Assembly (NCBI GenBank): GCA_030446745.1
Contig: JAUJMS010000003.1
Location: 57,919-121,918, forward strand
Direction: 5' to 3'
Length of the DNA stretch: 64,000 bases
From: Egibacteraceae bacterium
Lineage (GTDB): Bacteria > Actinomycetota > Nitriliruptoria > Euzebyales > Egibacteraceae
The notes beneath the pieces are model-generated. The model was not told the origin of the DNA, searched no databases, and saw only the letters and a program-made list of their open reading frames with translations. The position numbers and the translations under genes were made by a program. Shown one piece after another: positions 42,180 through 51,223 of the stretch (positions are counted from its first letter, which is position 1; each line of letters begins with the position of its first letter).

Positions 42180-43592
42180 ATGGCGACGCGACTGTCGGGA
42201 CTTGACGCGACCTTTCTGTACGTCGAGACCGCGACGATGCACATGCACGTCGGCAGCGCGATCGTGCTGGACCCGAGCGACCGCCCCGGCGGCCGGTTGA
42301 CGCGCAACGACGTCGCCACGTACCTCGAGGCGCGCCTCCACCTTGACCCGTCCTTCCGGCGCCGGCTCGCGCCGGTGCCCCTGCGCGTCGACCACCCGCT
42401 GTGGATCGAGGACCCTGACTTCGACCTCGACTTCCACGTCCGCCGGGCGGCGTTGCCCTCGCCGGGCGGCATGGCCGAGCTCGCGGAGTTCGTCGGCGAC
42501 GTGATGAGCCGGCGGATCGACCGCAGCCGCCCGCTGTGGGAGCTCCACGTCGTCGAGGGGTTGGAAGGCGGCCGTGTCGCGCTCGTGACCAAGACGCACC
42601 ACGCCGCGGTCGACGGGGTCTCCGGAGCCGAGCTGCTCGCCGCGATTCTCCAGCTCGATCCGGACGAGCAGCCGCCGCCGCCGCAGCGACCGTGGCAGCC
42701 CGAGACCGCCCCGAGCGACCTGCGCCTGCTGCTCACTGCCGGGCTGCGCGTCGCGGCGACACCGTGGGGGGTGCTGCGCGCCGGTGGCCGCGTGCTCGGC
42801 GCGGCCGCTGGGGTGCTGCGCGTCCGCGCGGGCGGCGGGGTCGGCGTCGCCCCGCCGCCGGCGCCGTTCGTCGCGCCGACCACGGCGCTCAACGGCTCGA
42901 TCGGTCCGCACCGCCGCGTGGCGTTCGCCGATGCGTCGCTGGCGACGGTCAAGTCGGTCAAGGACTGCCTCGGCGGGACGGTCAACGACGTCGTCCTCGC
43001 CGCCGTCGCCGGCGCGCTGCGCCGGTTCCTCGCAGGGCGTGGCGACCTGCCCACTCGCCCGCTCGTCGCCATGGTGCCCATCTCGGTGCGCGCCCCGGGG
43101 GAGCAGGGCGGCAACCGCGTGTCGGCGATGCTCGTCGAGCTGCCGACCGACGAGGCGGACCCGGTGGCGCGGTTGCGCCGCGTCACGAGCGGCACCAGGG
43201 GGGCCAAGGAGCAGCACGGGGCGCTCGGCGCGGAGACCATCCAGCAACTGGCGGAGCTGACGCCCGCCGGCGTCGCGTCGCTCGCGGCGCGGCTGTACAC
43301 CCGCATGCGCGGCGCCGACCGGCACCGACCTATCTGGAACGTCATCGTGTCCAACGTCCCCGGACCACGCGTGCCGCTGTACTGCGCCGGCGCGCGCGTG
43401 GAGGCGATGTACCCGCTGGGTCCCGTCCACGAGATGTGCGGCCTGAACGTCACGCTGTTCAGCTACGCCGACATGCTGCTGATCGGGCTGAACGCCGACC
43501 GCGACCTGCTGCCCGACGTCGACGACGTCGCCGGGGCGCTGTGCGAGGCCGTCGAGGAGCTGGCGAAGGCCGCCGCCGAGGCCGGCGCGTAG
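42180..43592 (+). CDS. Wax ester synthase/diacylglycerol acyltransferase (WS/DGAT)
   Basis: A 470-aa enzyme of normal family length. The catalytic motif HHAAVDG (140-146) matches HHxxxDG, and the conserved NDVVLA motif (GGTVNDVVLAAV) and PxSVR-like segment (MVPISVRAP) are present. It joins acyl-CoA to a fatty alcohol or diacylglycerol to make storage wax esters or triacylglycerol. GAGGAG lies just before ATG 42180. An SDR gene begins on the very next nucleotide after the stop, so the two act in one operon, perhaps with the SDR supplying an alcohol or aldehyde step. Confidence 0.93.
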   Translation: MATRLSGLDATFLYVETATMHMHVGSAIVLDPSDRPGGRLTRNDVATYLEARLHLDPSFRRRLAPVPLRVDHPLWIEDPDFDLDFHVRRAALPSPGGMAELAEFVGDVMSRRIDRSRPLWELHVVEGLEGGRVALVTKTHHAAVDGVSGAELLAAILQLDPDEQPPPPQRPWQPETAPSDLRLLLTAGLRVAATPWGVLRAGGRVLGAAAGVLRVRAGGGVGVAPPPAPFVAPTTALNGSIGPHRRVAFADASLATVKSVKDCLGGTVNDVVLAAVAGALRRFLAGRGDLPTRPLVAMVPISVRAPGEQGGNRVSAMLVELPTDEADPVARLRRVTSGTRGAKEQHGALGAETIQQLAELTPAGVASLAARLYTRMRGADRHRPIWNVIVSNVPGPRVPLYCAGARVEAMYPLGPVHEMCGLNVTLFSYADMLLIGLNADRDLLPDVDDVAGALCEAVEELAKAAAEAGA

Positions 43593-44468
43593 ATGAGCGA
43601 GACGATCCCGCCGCCACCGGAGGCGACCCGCGGCGTCGACCCGGCGTCGCTGACGCCGCCAACCCAGCCAGACCCGGAGCCGGGCCTGGCCGACGCGCTC
43701 GCCGGCCGCTTCGCGGGGCGCCGGGCGCTGGTCACCGGCGCCGGCTCGGGCATCGGCCTGGCGGTCGTCCGCCGGCTGCTCGGCGAGGGCGCCATGGTCA
43801 CCGCCGTCGACCTCGACCCTTCCGCTGCCGCCGCGGAGGGAGCCGACCCGGTGGTCGCCGACGTGACCGACGAGGACGCCGTCCGCGCGGCCGCCGCTGC
43901 CGCGGAGCCGGTCGAGCTGGTCGTCGCCAACGCCGGCATCGGGGCGCCGGCGCGCGAGCTGTGGGACGTCGACGTCGCGGAGTTCGACCGGGTGCTCGCC
44001 GTCAACGTCCGCGGCGTGTTCCTGACCTTGAAGCACACGTTGCCGGGCATGGTCGCCCGCGGCAGCGGCGCGGTCGTCGCGACGGCGTCGGCCGCCGGCC
44101 TGCAAGGCGTGAACTGGTTCGCCACCTACTGCGCGTCGAAGCACGCCGTCGTCGGTTTGGTCCGCTCCGTCGCGATGGACCTGGCCGACCGGGGCGTCCG
44201 CGTCAACGCGGTGTGCCCGGGCACGGTGAAAACCCCAATCCTGGCGGAGCTCCATCGCACGCCCCCCGAGCTGCTCGCCGCGGTCCGCCGCGCCGGGACG
44301 ACGCTCGTGCCCATGGACCGCCTGGGCGAGGTCGACGAGGTCGCGGGCGTCGTCGCTTTTCTGCTGTCCGACGAGGCGTCGTTCATCACCGGGGCGGCGC
44401 TACCCGTCGACGGCGGCACGACCGCCGGCAGCCCACAGAAGCTCGTCACCCGTGCGGTGACGCCCTAA
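43593..44468 (+). CDS. Short-chain dehydrogenase/reductase
   Basis: A 291-aa Rossmann-fold enzyme: TGAGSGIG cofactor loop (48-55), NAG motif (VANAGIG, near 112), Tyr179 and Lys183 in YCASK, and the PG motif after VRVNAVCPG. The first about 38 residues are a Pro/Ala-rich extension not needed for the fold. Adjacent to WS/DGAT with no gap, so a role in fatty alcohol, aldehyde or acyl metabolism is inferred. A terminator-like hairpin lies about 265 nt downstream. Confidence 0.92.
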   Translation: MSETIPPPPEATRGVDPASLTPPTQPDPEPGLADALAGRFAGRRALVTGAGSGIGLAVVRRLLGEGAMVTAVDLDPSAAAAEGADPVVADVTDEDAVRAAAAAAEPVELVVANAGIGAPARELWDVDVAEFDRVLAVNVRGVFLTLKHTLPGMVARGSGAVVATASAAGLQGVNWFATYCASKHAVVGLVRSVAMDLADRGVRVNAVCPGTVKTPILAELHRTPPELLAAVRRAGTTLVPMDRLGEVDEVAGVVAFLLSDEASFITGAALPVDGGTTAGSPQKLVTRAVTP

Positions 44469-44560
44469 CGCCGTTCTGGCGTGGAGAGGCGGGGAGGCGC
44501 TGGTTCGCATGAGCAGGAGCGTTTTCCCGACCTCGTCGATCCTCAGTTGCCGCAGGGATA

Positions 44561-44698
44561 ACATCGGCTGACATAGCCTGACCCTGCACCTGAAGCCTCC
44601 TTGACTCGCTTGCCTCGACCGCTGCGAGTCTCAGGGGGCTTCAGGCATTTCCCGGCGAAGTCACACCGCGGCCGGTCCCCACTTCACGGCGAAGAGCC
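44561..44698. mobile_element. Solo ISL3 end, 138 bp
   Basis: This segment is about 95 percent identical to 23278-23413, the transposase-proximal end of the ISL3 element, and stops at the same terminal GAAGAGCC. No transposase or opposite end is nearby. It is therefore a fragment left by deletion, or a short internally deleted derivative. It lies in the 354-nt gap between the SDR and endonuclease-fold genes (44469-44822), which otherwise holds only a terminator. Confidence 0.75.
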
Positions 44699-44732
44699 CC
44701 TTTCCGACATGGGTTCTCGGTGGCGCTCTCGC

Positions 44733-44754
44733 ACCGCTGTTGAAGGCGGTTTTT
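44733..44754 (+). terminator. Intrinsic terminator-like hairpin
   Basis: ACCGC (44733-44737) and GCGGT (44746-44750) form a 5-bp stem around TGTTGAAG, followed by a run of five T. T-runs are rare in this DNA. It could end the WS/DGAT-SDR transcript, now separated from it by the solo ISL3 end. Confidence 0.45.
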
Positions 44755-44822
44755 AAGCGGTAGGCATGCTGTCGAGCCCCCGACCCACCGGCGGTCCCGG
44801 CGCGGGCGCACTGCCGGCGCGG

Positions 44823-45542
44823 TCAGGGCAGCGTGAGCGTCGCGACCAGCGGCAGGTGGTCGCTCGTGGTGCGCGCCCCGGCCGTGACCTCGCGAACCGC
44901 GATGGCGCCGCGGACGAGCAGCTGGTCCACCTGCACGCGGGGGTTCCACGCGGGATAGGTCGGGGCGCCACCGGCGTGGCGCCAGGTCGGCAGGGCGAGA
45001 CGCACGGGCCACACCGGCAAGTTCAGGTCGCCGACGAGCACCGCCGGTTCCGCGCCGTCGGCGGCGGCGCTCGCCGCGGCGCGCAGCTGCGCCACGCCGC
45101 GCCACGGCAGGTACGACAGGTGGGTCGTCGTCACGCGCACCGCGCGCCCTCCCACGTCGAGCGTGGCGCTGAGCGCCACCCGTGGCTCGTGGTCCCACCC
45201 AGGGTTCTGCGGCGACGCGCCGGGAGCGCGCTCGCCGTCGCCGCCCCCGGGCAGTACCTGCGACGCCCACGCCACCACGGGATAGCGGCTGACCAGGCCG
45301 ACGCCGTAGGCCGGACCGCCCGGATCTGCGGCGCCGACGGCGGTCCAGCTGGTGTCGGGGCTGCCGAGCAGCGCCGGCGCGAAGATCCCGTGGCCGCCGA
45401 CGCGGGCCGCCAGCGCGGCGGTCTGGTCGATCCCGCCCGAGCGCGGCTGCGCCCGGTCCACCTCCTGGAGCGCGACGACGTCGCAGTCCAGCGCGGCGAC
45501 GCCAGCCAACGCGGCGTCGACATCGACGCGCCCGGAGCCCAT
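44823..45542 (-). CDS. Endonuclease/exonuclease/phosphatase-fold protein
   Basis: 239 aa from ATG 45542. Visible EEP motifs are DVVALQEVDRAQPRSG (metal-binding Glu), YGVGLVSRYPV, THLSYLPWRG, VLVGDLNLP (GDxN) and the final TSDHLPLVATL (SDH). The usual first motif, ALRIASCNLLHGVD, is encoded in frame just upstream (to about 45599). However, it has no ATG or GTG there and a stop precedes it, so the real start is either a rare codon or hidden by an indel. The substrate may be nucleic acid, sugar phosphate or lipid. Confidence 0.8.
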   Translation of the reverse strand: MGSGRVDVDAALAGVAALDCDVVALQEVDRAQPRSGGIDQTAALAARVGGHGIFAPALLGSPDTSWTAVGAADPGGPAYGVGLVSRYPVVAWASQVLPGGGDGERAPGASPQNPGWDHEPRVALSATLDVGGRAVRVTTTHLSYLPWRGVAQLRAAASAAADGAEPAVLVGDLNLPVWPVRLALPTWRHAGGAPTYPAWNPRVQVDQLLVRGAIAVREVTAGARTTSDHLPLVATLTLP

Positions 45543-45683
45543 GTCGACCCCGTGCAGCAGATTGCACGAGGCGATGCGCAGCGCACGTTCGACGGTGGCG
45601 ACCCTCGGTTAGCGCGGACAGTCGCCGGGAAGCGTATCGGCTTGACCAGCGACGATCGTCACGGCCGGGCCGAAGGGGGCGGC

Positions 45684-46103
45684 ATGCTCGTCAAGATGCA
45701 GCTGTCGTTGCCGCGTGACGCGCGGTACGTGTCGCTGATGCGCAAGGTCGCCGACAGCGTCATGAGGAACTTCGGCGTGCCAGACGAGGCCAAGGGCGAC
45801 ATGGAGCTGGCGATCACCGAGGCCTGCGCCAACGCCGTGCGGCATGCCACCGACACCAGCGAGTACTCCGTGCGGATCGTGGTCGGCCCGCAAGGGTGCG
45901 ACGTCGAGGTCGTCGACTGCGGTCCCGGCTTCGTCGGGCACCCGGCGGAGGTCGCGCCGGGGGCGGAGTCCGGGCGCGGGGTGCTGCTCATGCGCGCGCT
46001 CGTCGACGAGCTGCAGTTTCTGCGCGAGGACGACGCGACCAGCGTGCGTCTGGTCAAGCGCTGGCCGGGCGTCGCCGCCGCTCACGACGCCGGACCAGCC
46101 TGA
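45684..46103 (+). CDS. RsbW-like anti-sigma/serine-kinase ATPase
   Basis: A 139-aa GHKL ATPase: MQLSLPRDARYVSLMRKVADSVMRNFGV, N box ELAITEACANAVRHA, G1 box DCGPGF and G2 box SGRGVLLMRALVDEL. RsbW/SpoIIAB-type proteins bind a sigma factor or phosphorylate an antagonist. No sigma factor or anti-anti-sigma gene is next to it, so its partners are elsewhere. A purine tract (GAAGGGGGC) precedes ATG 45684. The 3' end overlaps the convergent gene by 22 nt. Confidence 0.9.
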   Translation: MLVKMQLSLPRDARYVSLMRKVADSVMRNFGVPDEAKGDMELAITEACANAVRHATDTSEYSVRIVVGPQGCDVEVVDCGPGFVGHPAEVAPGAESGRGVLLMRALVDELQFLREDDATSVRLVKRWPGVAAAHDAGPA

Positions 46104-46489
46104 CCGCCGGCGACATGGCGGTGCACGACCGCCGCGACCACGCGCTGCGCGGGACCGAGTGCCAGGCTGAACGCCGCGTCGGCCTGCGCGCTGAGCGAGC
46201 GCCAGAACCGCGGGTGCGCCTCCAGGACTGACTGCCCGACGAGCACGTGCGCCGCGTCGTCGCCGCGGACCTGCGGATCGGCGGCGACGCCGACGACGAC
46301 GTAGCCGAGCAGCGCGACCGCGTCACCGTGCTCGCCGACCGCCGCGGCCGAGGTGAACGACACCGTGATCGTGCGCCTCGCCGGCACCGGGGGCAGGTGC
46401 TCCGCCCAGTCGCGCGAGTGGACCGGCAGGCGCAGCAGCGCGCCGTCGGGCGGAGCCGTCGCCGCCCGTCGCTGCCGTGTCGTCGCCAT
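46082..46489 (-). CDS. Uncharacterised 135-aa protein
   Basis: A soluble protein from ATG 46489: a basic start (MATTRQRRAATAPPDGALL), then RTITVSFTSAAAVGEHGDAVALLGYVVVGVAADPQVRGDDAAHVLVGQSVLEAHPRFWRSLSAQADAAFSLALGPAQRVVAAVVH. The alternating hydrophobic pattern suggests a compact alpha/beta fold. Codon bias is typical of the host. The tail overlaps the end of the RsbW-like gene by 22 nt. Family not recognised. Confidence 0.65.
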   Translation of the reverse strand: MATTRQRRAATAPPDGALLRLPVHSRDWAEHLPPVPARRTITVSFTSAAAVGEHGDAVALLGYVVVGVAADPQVRGDDAAHVLVGQSVLEAHPRFWRSLSAQADAAFSLALGPAQRVVAAVVHRHVAGGQAGPAS

Positions 46490-46662
46490 CGTCGCGACCC
46501 TCCGTTTGCACCCTCCGCTGCGCCGCCGCCGGCCGGCGCGGGCGGACAGTGTGGCGGTTGCGCGACTCGGAACGGTGGAGGTGCGGTCGTGCACACCGAG
46601 GCGCCGGCGTGTAGACCGGTGAAACCGCCGCGCGCCGGCGGGCCGCCAACCGAGAGGCCGCC

Positions 46663-48075
46663 ATGGCGAGTCGCCCGACGACGATCGGGGCGTTGCGCGC
46701 CTCGGGCTACCCGGACCGGAGCGTGAAGCAGGAGGTCGCGGCGAACGCGGCGGCACGGCTGCGTCGGGGGCTGCCGCTGGTCAATGGGCTCGTCGGCTTC
46801 GGCGACACGGTGCTTCCGGCGTTGGAGACCGCGCTGCTCGCCGGCCACGACGTGATCCTGCTCGGCGAACGTGGGCAGGCCAAGAGCCGCATCCTGCGGT
46901 CGCTGACGACGCTGCTCGACGAGGCGGTGCCGGTCGTCGCCGGGAGCGAGGTCAACGACCACCCGTACCACCCGTTCAGCGCGGCGGCGCGCGCGGCCGT
47001 CGCGGCGCACGGCGACGACACGCCGATCGACTGGATCGGCCGCGAACAGCGCTTCGCCGAGAAGCTCGCCACGCCGGACATCGCGGTCGCGGACCTCATC
47101 GGCGACGTCGACCCGATCAAGGTCGCCGAGGGACGCCACCTCGCCGACGAGGAGACGATCCACTTCGGGTTGGTGCCACGCCACAACCGCGGCATCGTCG
47201 CGATCAACGAACTGCCCGACCTGGCCGAGCGCATCCAAGTGGCGCTGCTCAACGTCCTCGAGGAGCGCGACGTCCAGGTGCGTGGCTACTCGCTGCGCCT
47301 GCCGCTGGATCTGCTCGTCGTCGCGACCGCCAACCCCGAGGACTACACCAACCGCGGCCGGATCATCACGCCGCTGAAGGACCGCTTCGGCGCGGAGGTC
47401 CGCACTCACTACCCCCCGCGGCTGGCCGACGAGGTCGCGGTCATGTGCCAGGAGGCGGTCGTCGCCGACGCCGGCGACGGGCTGCCTCCCGTGGTCGTCC
47501 CGCCGTTCCTCGCCGAGGTGCTCGCCGCGTTCACGCGCGCCCTACGCGGCGCTCCGGAGGTGAACCAACGCTCCGGGGTGTCGGTGCGGTTCTCGACCGG
47601 CAACTACGAGACGCTCGCCGCCAGCGCGCTGCGCCGAGCGCTGCGCACCGGCGAGTCGCGCGCCGTCGCGCGGCCCTGTGATCTCGGTCAGGTGCTCAGC
47701 GCGGGCAGCGGCAAGGTCGAGTTCGAGACCTTCGAGGAGGGCCGCGAGGGCGAGCTGCTCGCGCGCTACCTGCGCCGTGCGCTGCACGAGGTGTTCCGCC
47801 GGCGGACGGCGGGCGTCGACCTGTCGGGACTGGTCGCCTGCTTCGACGCCGGCCTCGCCGTGGAGACGGGCGACCTGGTGTCCGCCGACGAGCTGCTCGC
47901 CCAGTTCGACGACGTCCCCGGACTTGCCCGGCTGCTCGCGGCGCTCGGCGTCGAGCAGGAGTCCCCGGCGCTCGCGGCGGCTGGCCTGGAGTTCGCGCTG
48001 GAGGGACTGCACCTGCAGCGCAAGCTCGACCGCGACGACGTCGGACCCGGCGCCGTGCGGTTCACGCGGGGCTGA
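46663..48075 (+). CDS. MoxR/ChlI-like AAA ATPase
   Basis: A 470-aa AAA+ protein close to magnesium-chelatase subunit I. Walker A is GERGQAKS (68-75, lacking the last usual Lys-Thr/Ser spacing of classic P-loops but typical of ChlI GxRGxxKS). Walker B-like AINELPDL and a sensor-1 segment VVATANPEDYTNRGRI follow. It probably remodels protein substrates with the VWA protein encoded next, as RavA-ViaA or ChlI-ChlD pairs do. The stop is 1 nt before the next GTG. Confidence 0.88.
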   Translation: MASRPTTIGALRASGYPDRSVKQEVAANAAARLRRGLPLVNGLVGFGDTVLPALETALLAGHDVILLGERGQAKSRILRSLTTLLDEAVPVVAGSEVNDHPYHPFSAAARAAVAAHGDDTPIDWIGREQRFAEKLATPDIAVADLIGDVDPIKVAEGRHLADEETIHFGLVPRHNRGIVAINELPDLAERIQVALLNVLEERDVQVRGYSLRLPLDLLVVATANPEDYTNRGRIITPLKDRFGAEVRTHYPPRLADEVAVMCQEAVVADAGDGLPPVVVPPFLAEVLAAFTRALRGAPEVNQRSGVSVRFSTGNYETLAASALRRALRTGESRAVARPCDLGQVLSAGSGKVEFETFEEGREGELLARYLRRALHEVFRRRTAGVDLSGLVACFDAGLAVETGDLVSADELLAQFDDVPGLARLLAALGVEQESPALAAAGLEFALEGLHLQRKLDRDDVGPGAVRFTRG

Positions 48076-48076
48076 C

Positions 48077-50056
48077 GTGCGCGTCCGCTACGGCCGCTGG
48101 TCCGGCACGCAAGACCCCTTCCCCGCCGACGTCTCGCCCGACGAGGTCCTCGAGGAGCTCGCCGACGATCTGCTCGGCGGCTACGACCCGGACGAGGCGC
48201 TGGCGCGGCTGTTGTCGCGGGGGCTGAGCCAGCGGGGCGGTGGCCGCGTCGCCGGCCTGCACGACCTGCGCCGGCGCGTGGAGGAAGCACGCCGGCGCGA
48301 GCTCGGCCGACTCGGGCTCGAGGGCCCGTTGCGCGACGTCGAGCGGCGCCTCGCCGACATCGTCGCCACGGAGCGCACCGCGCTCGAGCTCGCCGACGAC
48401 GACGCCGCGACGGCGGACCGCGCCGCGCAGCTCGACGCCCTGCCACGCGACGTCGCGGCCCGGCTGGCCGCCCTGCGCGACTACGACTGGCACGACACCC
48501 GCGCCGCCGAGGCGTTCGCCGCACTGCTCGACGAGCTGCGTCGCGACGTCGCCACCGCGACGTTCGGCCGGCTCGCGGGCGCCCTCGGCGGGATGCAGCC
48601 GGGCGACGTCGAGCGGCTGCGCGAGCTGCTCGCCGACCTCAACGCCCTCATCGCCCGTCGCGACCGCGGCGACGACGTCAGCGCCGACTTCGCGGCGTTC
48701 AAGCAGCGCCACGGCGACCTGTTGCCCGGCGATCCCGCGACGCTCGACGAGCTGCTCGAGGAGCTGGCCCGGCGGATGGCCGCCATGTCGCGGCTGCTCG
48801 CCGGGCTCGACGCCGACCAGCGCGCGCAGCTCGCCGACCTCGCCGGCCAGGTGCTCGGCGACCTCGACCTCGCCTTCCACAGCGACGCGCTCCAGCGTTC
48901 CCTGCGCGCGCAGTTCCCGGAGCTGGGCTGGAACGCCGGACCCGACGGCGCGCTGCCCAGCGGCGCGACCGACGGCAGCCTCGCCGACACCGTCGACTGG
49001 GTCGAGCATTTGCAGTCCTACGACGATCTCGCCGACGCGCTCGGGCAGGACTACCCGGGCGCGCGGCTCGAGGACGTCGACGAGGAGGCACTGCGCGCCG
49101 CCCTCGGCGACGACGCGGTCCACGACCTGCGGGCACTGCGCGAGGTCGAGCGCGTGCTCGAGGAGGCCGGCGCCGCCAGCCGCCAGCAGGGTCGCCTCGA
49201 GCTGACGCCCCGCGGCATCCGCCGGCTCGGAGAACGCTCGCTCGCGCGCATCTACGACCGGGCCGTCGGCGGCGGCGCCGGCGGGCACCGGGCCCGTGGC
49301 GTCGGTGGCGACGGCGAGCTGACCGGCGCGACCCGCGAGCTGCGCTTCGGCGACCCGTTCCGCCTCGACGTCGGGCGCACGGTGCGCAACGCGATCGTGC
49401 GCGGCGGCGCGGGCGGCGTGCGCGGCGACGCGCCGGGTCGGGTGCGCCTGCACCCCGACGACTTCGAGCTGGCCGAGTCGGAGCGGCGGGTGCGCGCGGC
49501 GACGGTGCTGCTGCTCGACATGAGCTTCTCGATGCCGCTGCGGGGCAACTGGGTGCCTGCGAAGCGGGTGGCGCTCGCGCTGCAGTCGCTGATCGACGGC
49601 AAGTATCCAGAGGACCGCTTCTACGTCGTCGGCTTCAGCGACTACGCCCGCCGGCTCGCCCCGCGCGACCTGCTCGCCACCGGCTGGGAGCGGGTGTACG
49701 GCACGAACATGCAGCACGCGTTCATGCTCGCTCGGCGCCTGCTCGGGGCGCATCCCGACGCCGAAGGCCACGTCATCATGGTCACCGACGGCGAGCCGAC
49801 CGCCCACCTGGAGGGCGACGTGCCGCTGTTCGCGTGGCCGCCCGAGCGGCGGACGCTGCAGCTGACGATGGTCGAGGCGGCCAGGCTCGCCCGCACCGGG
49901 GCGACGCTGAACGTGTTCCTGCTCGACCACGACCCGGGTGCCGCCGCGTTCGTCGAGCAGATGGTTGGCGCCTACGGGGGGCGGATCTTCTACCCGGACC
50001 TCGACGACCTCGGCAGCGTCGTGGTGCGCGACTTCCTGGCGGCCCGCCGGCGCTGA
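48077..50056 (+). CDS. VWA-domain protein paired with the AAA ATPase
   Basis: A 659-aa protein. The first about 350 residues are highly charged and helical (EELADDLLGGYDPDEALARLLSRG...). The C-terminal von Willebrand A domain has the MIDAS motif DMSFS (Asp481, Ser483, Ser485), followed by FSDYAR, the Thr/Gly-rich YGTNMQHAFMLARRLL and VTDGEPTAH. Together with the upstream MoxR-like ATPase it forms a standard ATPase-VWA pair involved in metal insertion or protein maturation; the client is unknown. GTG 48077 directly follows the ATPase stop. Confidence 0.9.
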   Translation: MRVRYGRWSGTQDPFPADVSPDEVLEELADDLLGGYDPDEALARLLSRGLSQRGGGRVAGLHDLRRRVEEARRRELGRLGLEGPLRDVERRLADIVATERTALELADDDAATADRAAQLDALPRDVAARLAALRDYDWHDTRAAEAFAALLDELRRDVATATFGRLAGALGGMQPGDVERLRELLADLNALIARRDRGDDVSADFAAFKQRHGDLLPGDPATLDELLEELARRMAAMSRLLAGLDADQRAQLADLAGQVLGDLDLAFHSDALQRSLRAQFPELGWNAGPDGALPSGATDGSLADTVDWVEHLQSYDDLADALGQDYPGARLEDVDEEALRAALGDDAVHDLRALREVERVLEEAGAASRQQGRLELTPRGIRRLGERSLARIYDRAVGGGAGGHRARGVGGDGELTGATRELRFGDPFRLDVGRTVRNAIVRGGAGGVRGDAPGRVRLHPDDFELAESERRVRAATVLLLDMSFSMPLRGNWVPAKRVALALQSLIDGKYPEDRFYVVGFSDYARRLAPRDLLATGWERVYGTNMQHAFMLARRLLGAHPDAEGHVIMVTDGEPTAHLEGDVPLFAWPPERRTLQLTMVEAARLARTGATLNVFLLDHDPGAAAFVEQMVGAYGGRIFYPDLDDLGSVVVRDFLAARRR

Positions 50057-50122
50057 CCAGCCCCGCACCGGGCCCCCCGCCCGGCGTGCGCGCGGGGCGG
50101 GCGGCGCTACCGTGCGGCGACG

Positions 50123-51208
50123 ATGGACGAGCCGACGCTGACGATCCTCGGCGCCACCGGCTACACGGGCCGGCTGTGCGCCGCCGAGGCGGTGCGCCGC
50201 GGCGTCGCGCTGCGCCTGGCAGGGCGACGACCCGATGCGCTGGCCGACCTCGCCGACGAGTTGGCCGCCATCGGTCCTCGCCCCGCGGTTGCTGTCGCGG
50301 ACGTCGTCGACCGCGCGGCACTCGCGCGGCTGGCGGCCACCAGCGACGTGGTGCTGTCCACCGTCGGTCCGTACGCGCGGCTCGGCCGCCCCGTCGTCGA
50401 GGCCGCGATCGACGCCGGCTGCGCCTACCTCGACGTCAGCGGCGAGGCGACCTTCGTCGAGTACGTGCACCACGCGGGGCCGCGCGCCGCGACGACCGGA
50501 GCGACGCTGGTGCCCGCGGTCGGCTTCGACGGCGCCGTCGCCGATCTGCTCGCCGCCGTCGCGGCCCGCGACCTCGCTGGGACCGTCGACGAGGCGCGTG
50601 CCGCGACGGTGTTCCGATCCGGTGGCGTGAGCGCCGGCACGGCCCGCTCGGCGCTCGGCGTGATGACCAGTGGCGGAGTGGCTTGGATCGGTGGGCGCGC
50701 CGTCGCTGAGCGCCCGGGCGCCCATCGCTGGCGCGCCCCATTCCCCGCGCCGACCGGGACGCGGGGCGCCGTGTCGATGCCGCTGGTCGACGCGGTGCTG
50801 CTCGGCCGCTCGACCGGCGCACCGACCGCCCGCGCGTATCTCGCCGTCCCCGCCGCCACCGTCGTCGGCGGTGTCGCCGCCCCGGCGCACGCGGTGGCAC
50901 GCCGGATCGCCGGCACCCCGCTGTGGTCGCTCGTCGAGCACGCCGTCGAGCGTCTTCCGGAAGGGCCGCCACCCGAGGTCCGCCGGCACGGCGACGCCGT
51001 CGTGCTCGCCGAGGTGGGCGGCCGTGGCGACCGCCGCCGGGCGTGGGCGCACGTGCGTGACCCGTACGGCGCCACGGCCGTCCTCGCGATCCACTACGCC
51101 GCCCGTCTGCTCGCCGGCGGCCGGCGGCCGGGGGCCTGGACCCCGTCGCAGTCGTCGGATCCCGCGGCGCTACTCGACGACGTCGCCGCCGCCTGGGGCC
51201 GCGCCTGA
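50123..51208 (+). CDS. Saccharopine-dehydrogenase-like oxidoreductase
   Basis: A 361-aa protein with Rossmann start LTILGATGYTGRLCAAEAVRRG, DVVLSTVGPYARLGRPVVEAAIDAGCAYLDVSGE, then VPAVGFDGAVADLLAA. It matches the trans-acting enoyl reductase/saccharopine reductase-like family, which includes lipid and polyketide reductases. Given the lipid-related genes nearby, an acyl or lipid substrate is likely but not proven. It converges on the CPBP gene, with a hairpin between them. Confidence 0.85.
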   Translation: MDEPTLTILGATGYTGRLCAAEAVRRGVALRLAGRRPDALADLADELAAIGPRPAVAVADVVDRAALARLAATSDVVLSTVGPYARLGRPVVEAAIDAGCAYLDVSGEATFVEYVHHAGPRAATTGATLVPAVGFDGAVADLLAAVAARDLAGTVDEARAATVFRSGGVSAGTARSALGVMTSGGVAWIGGRAVAERPGAHRWRAPFPAPTGTRGAVSMPLVDAVLLGRSTGAPTARAYLAVPAATVVGGVAAPAHAVARRIAGTPLWSLVEHAVERLPEGPPPEVRRHGDAVVLAEVGGRGDRRRAWAHVRDPYGATAVLAIHYAARLLAGGRRPGAWTPSQSSDPAALLDDVAAAWGRA

Positions 51209-51223
51209 CCCCCGCCACCCAGA

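Noticed and set aside
44561-44698. A conserved regulatory RNA duplicated at 23278
   Set aside because: The homologous block ends exactly at the ISL3 terminal repeat, so shared IS ancestry is sufficient.
48062-51094. A 1010-aa minus-strand protein opposite the VWA gene
   Set aside because: Antisense shadow of the VWA and saccharopine-reductase-like genes, which have recognisable domains and ribosome sites.
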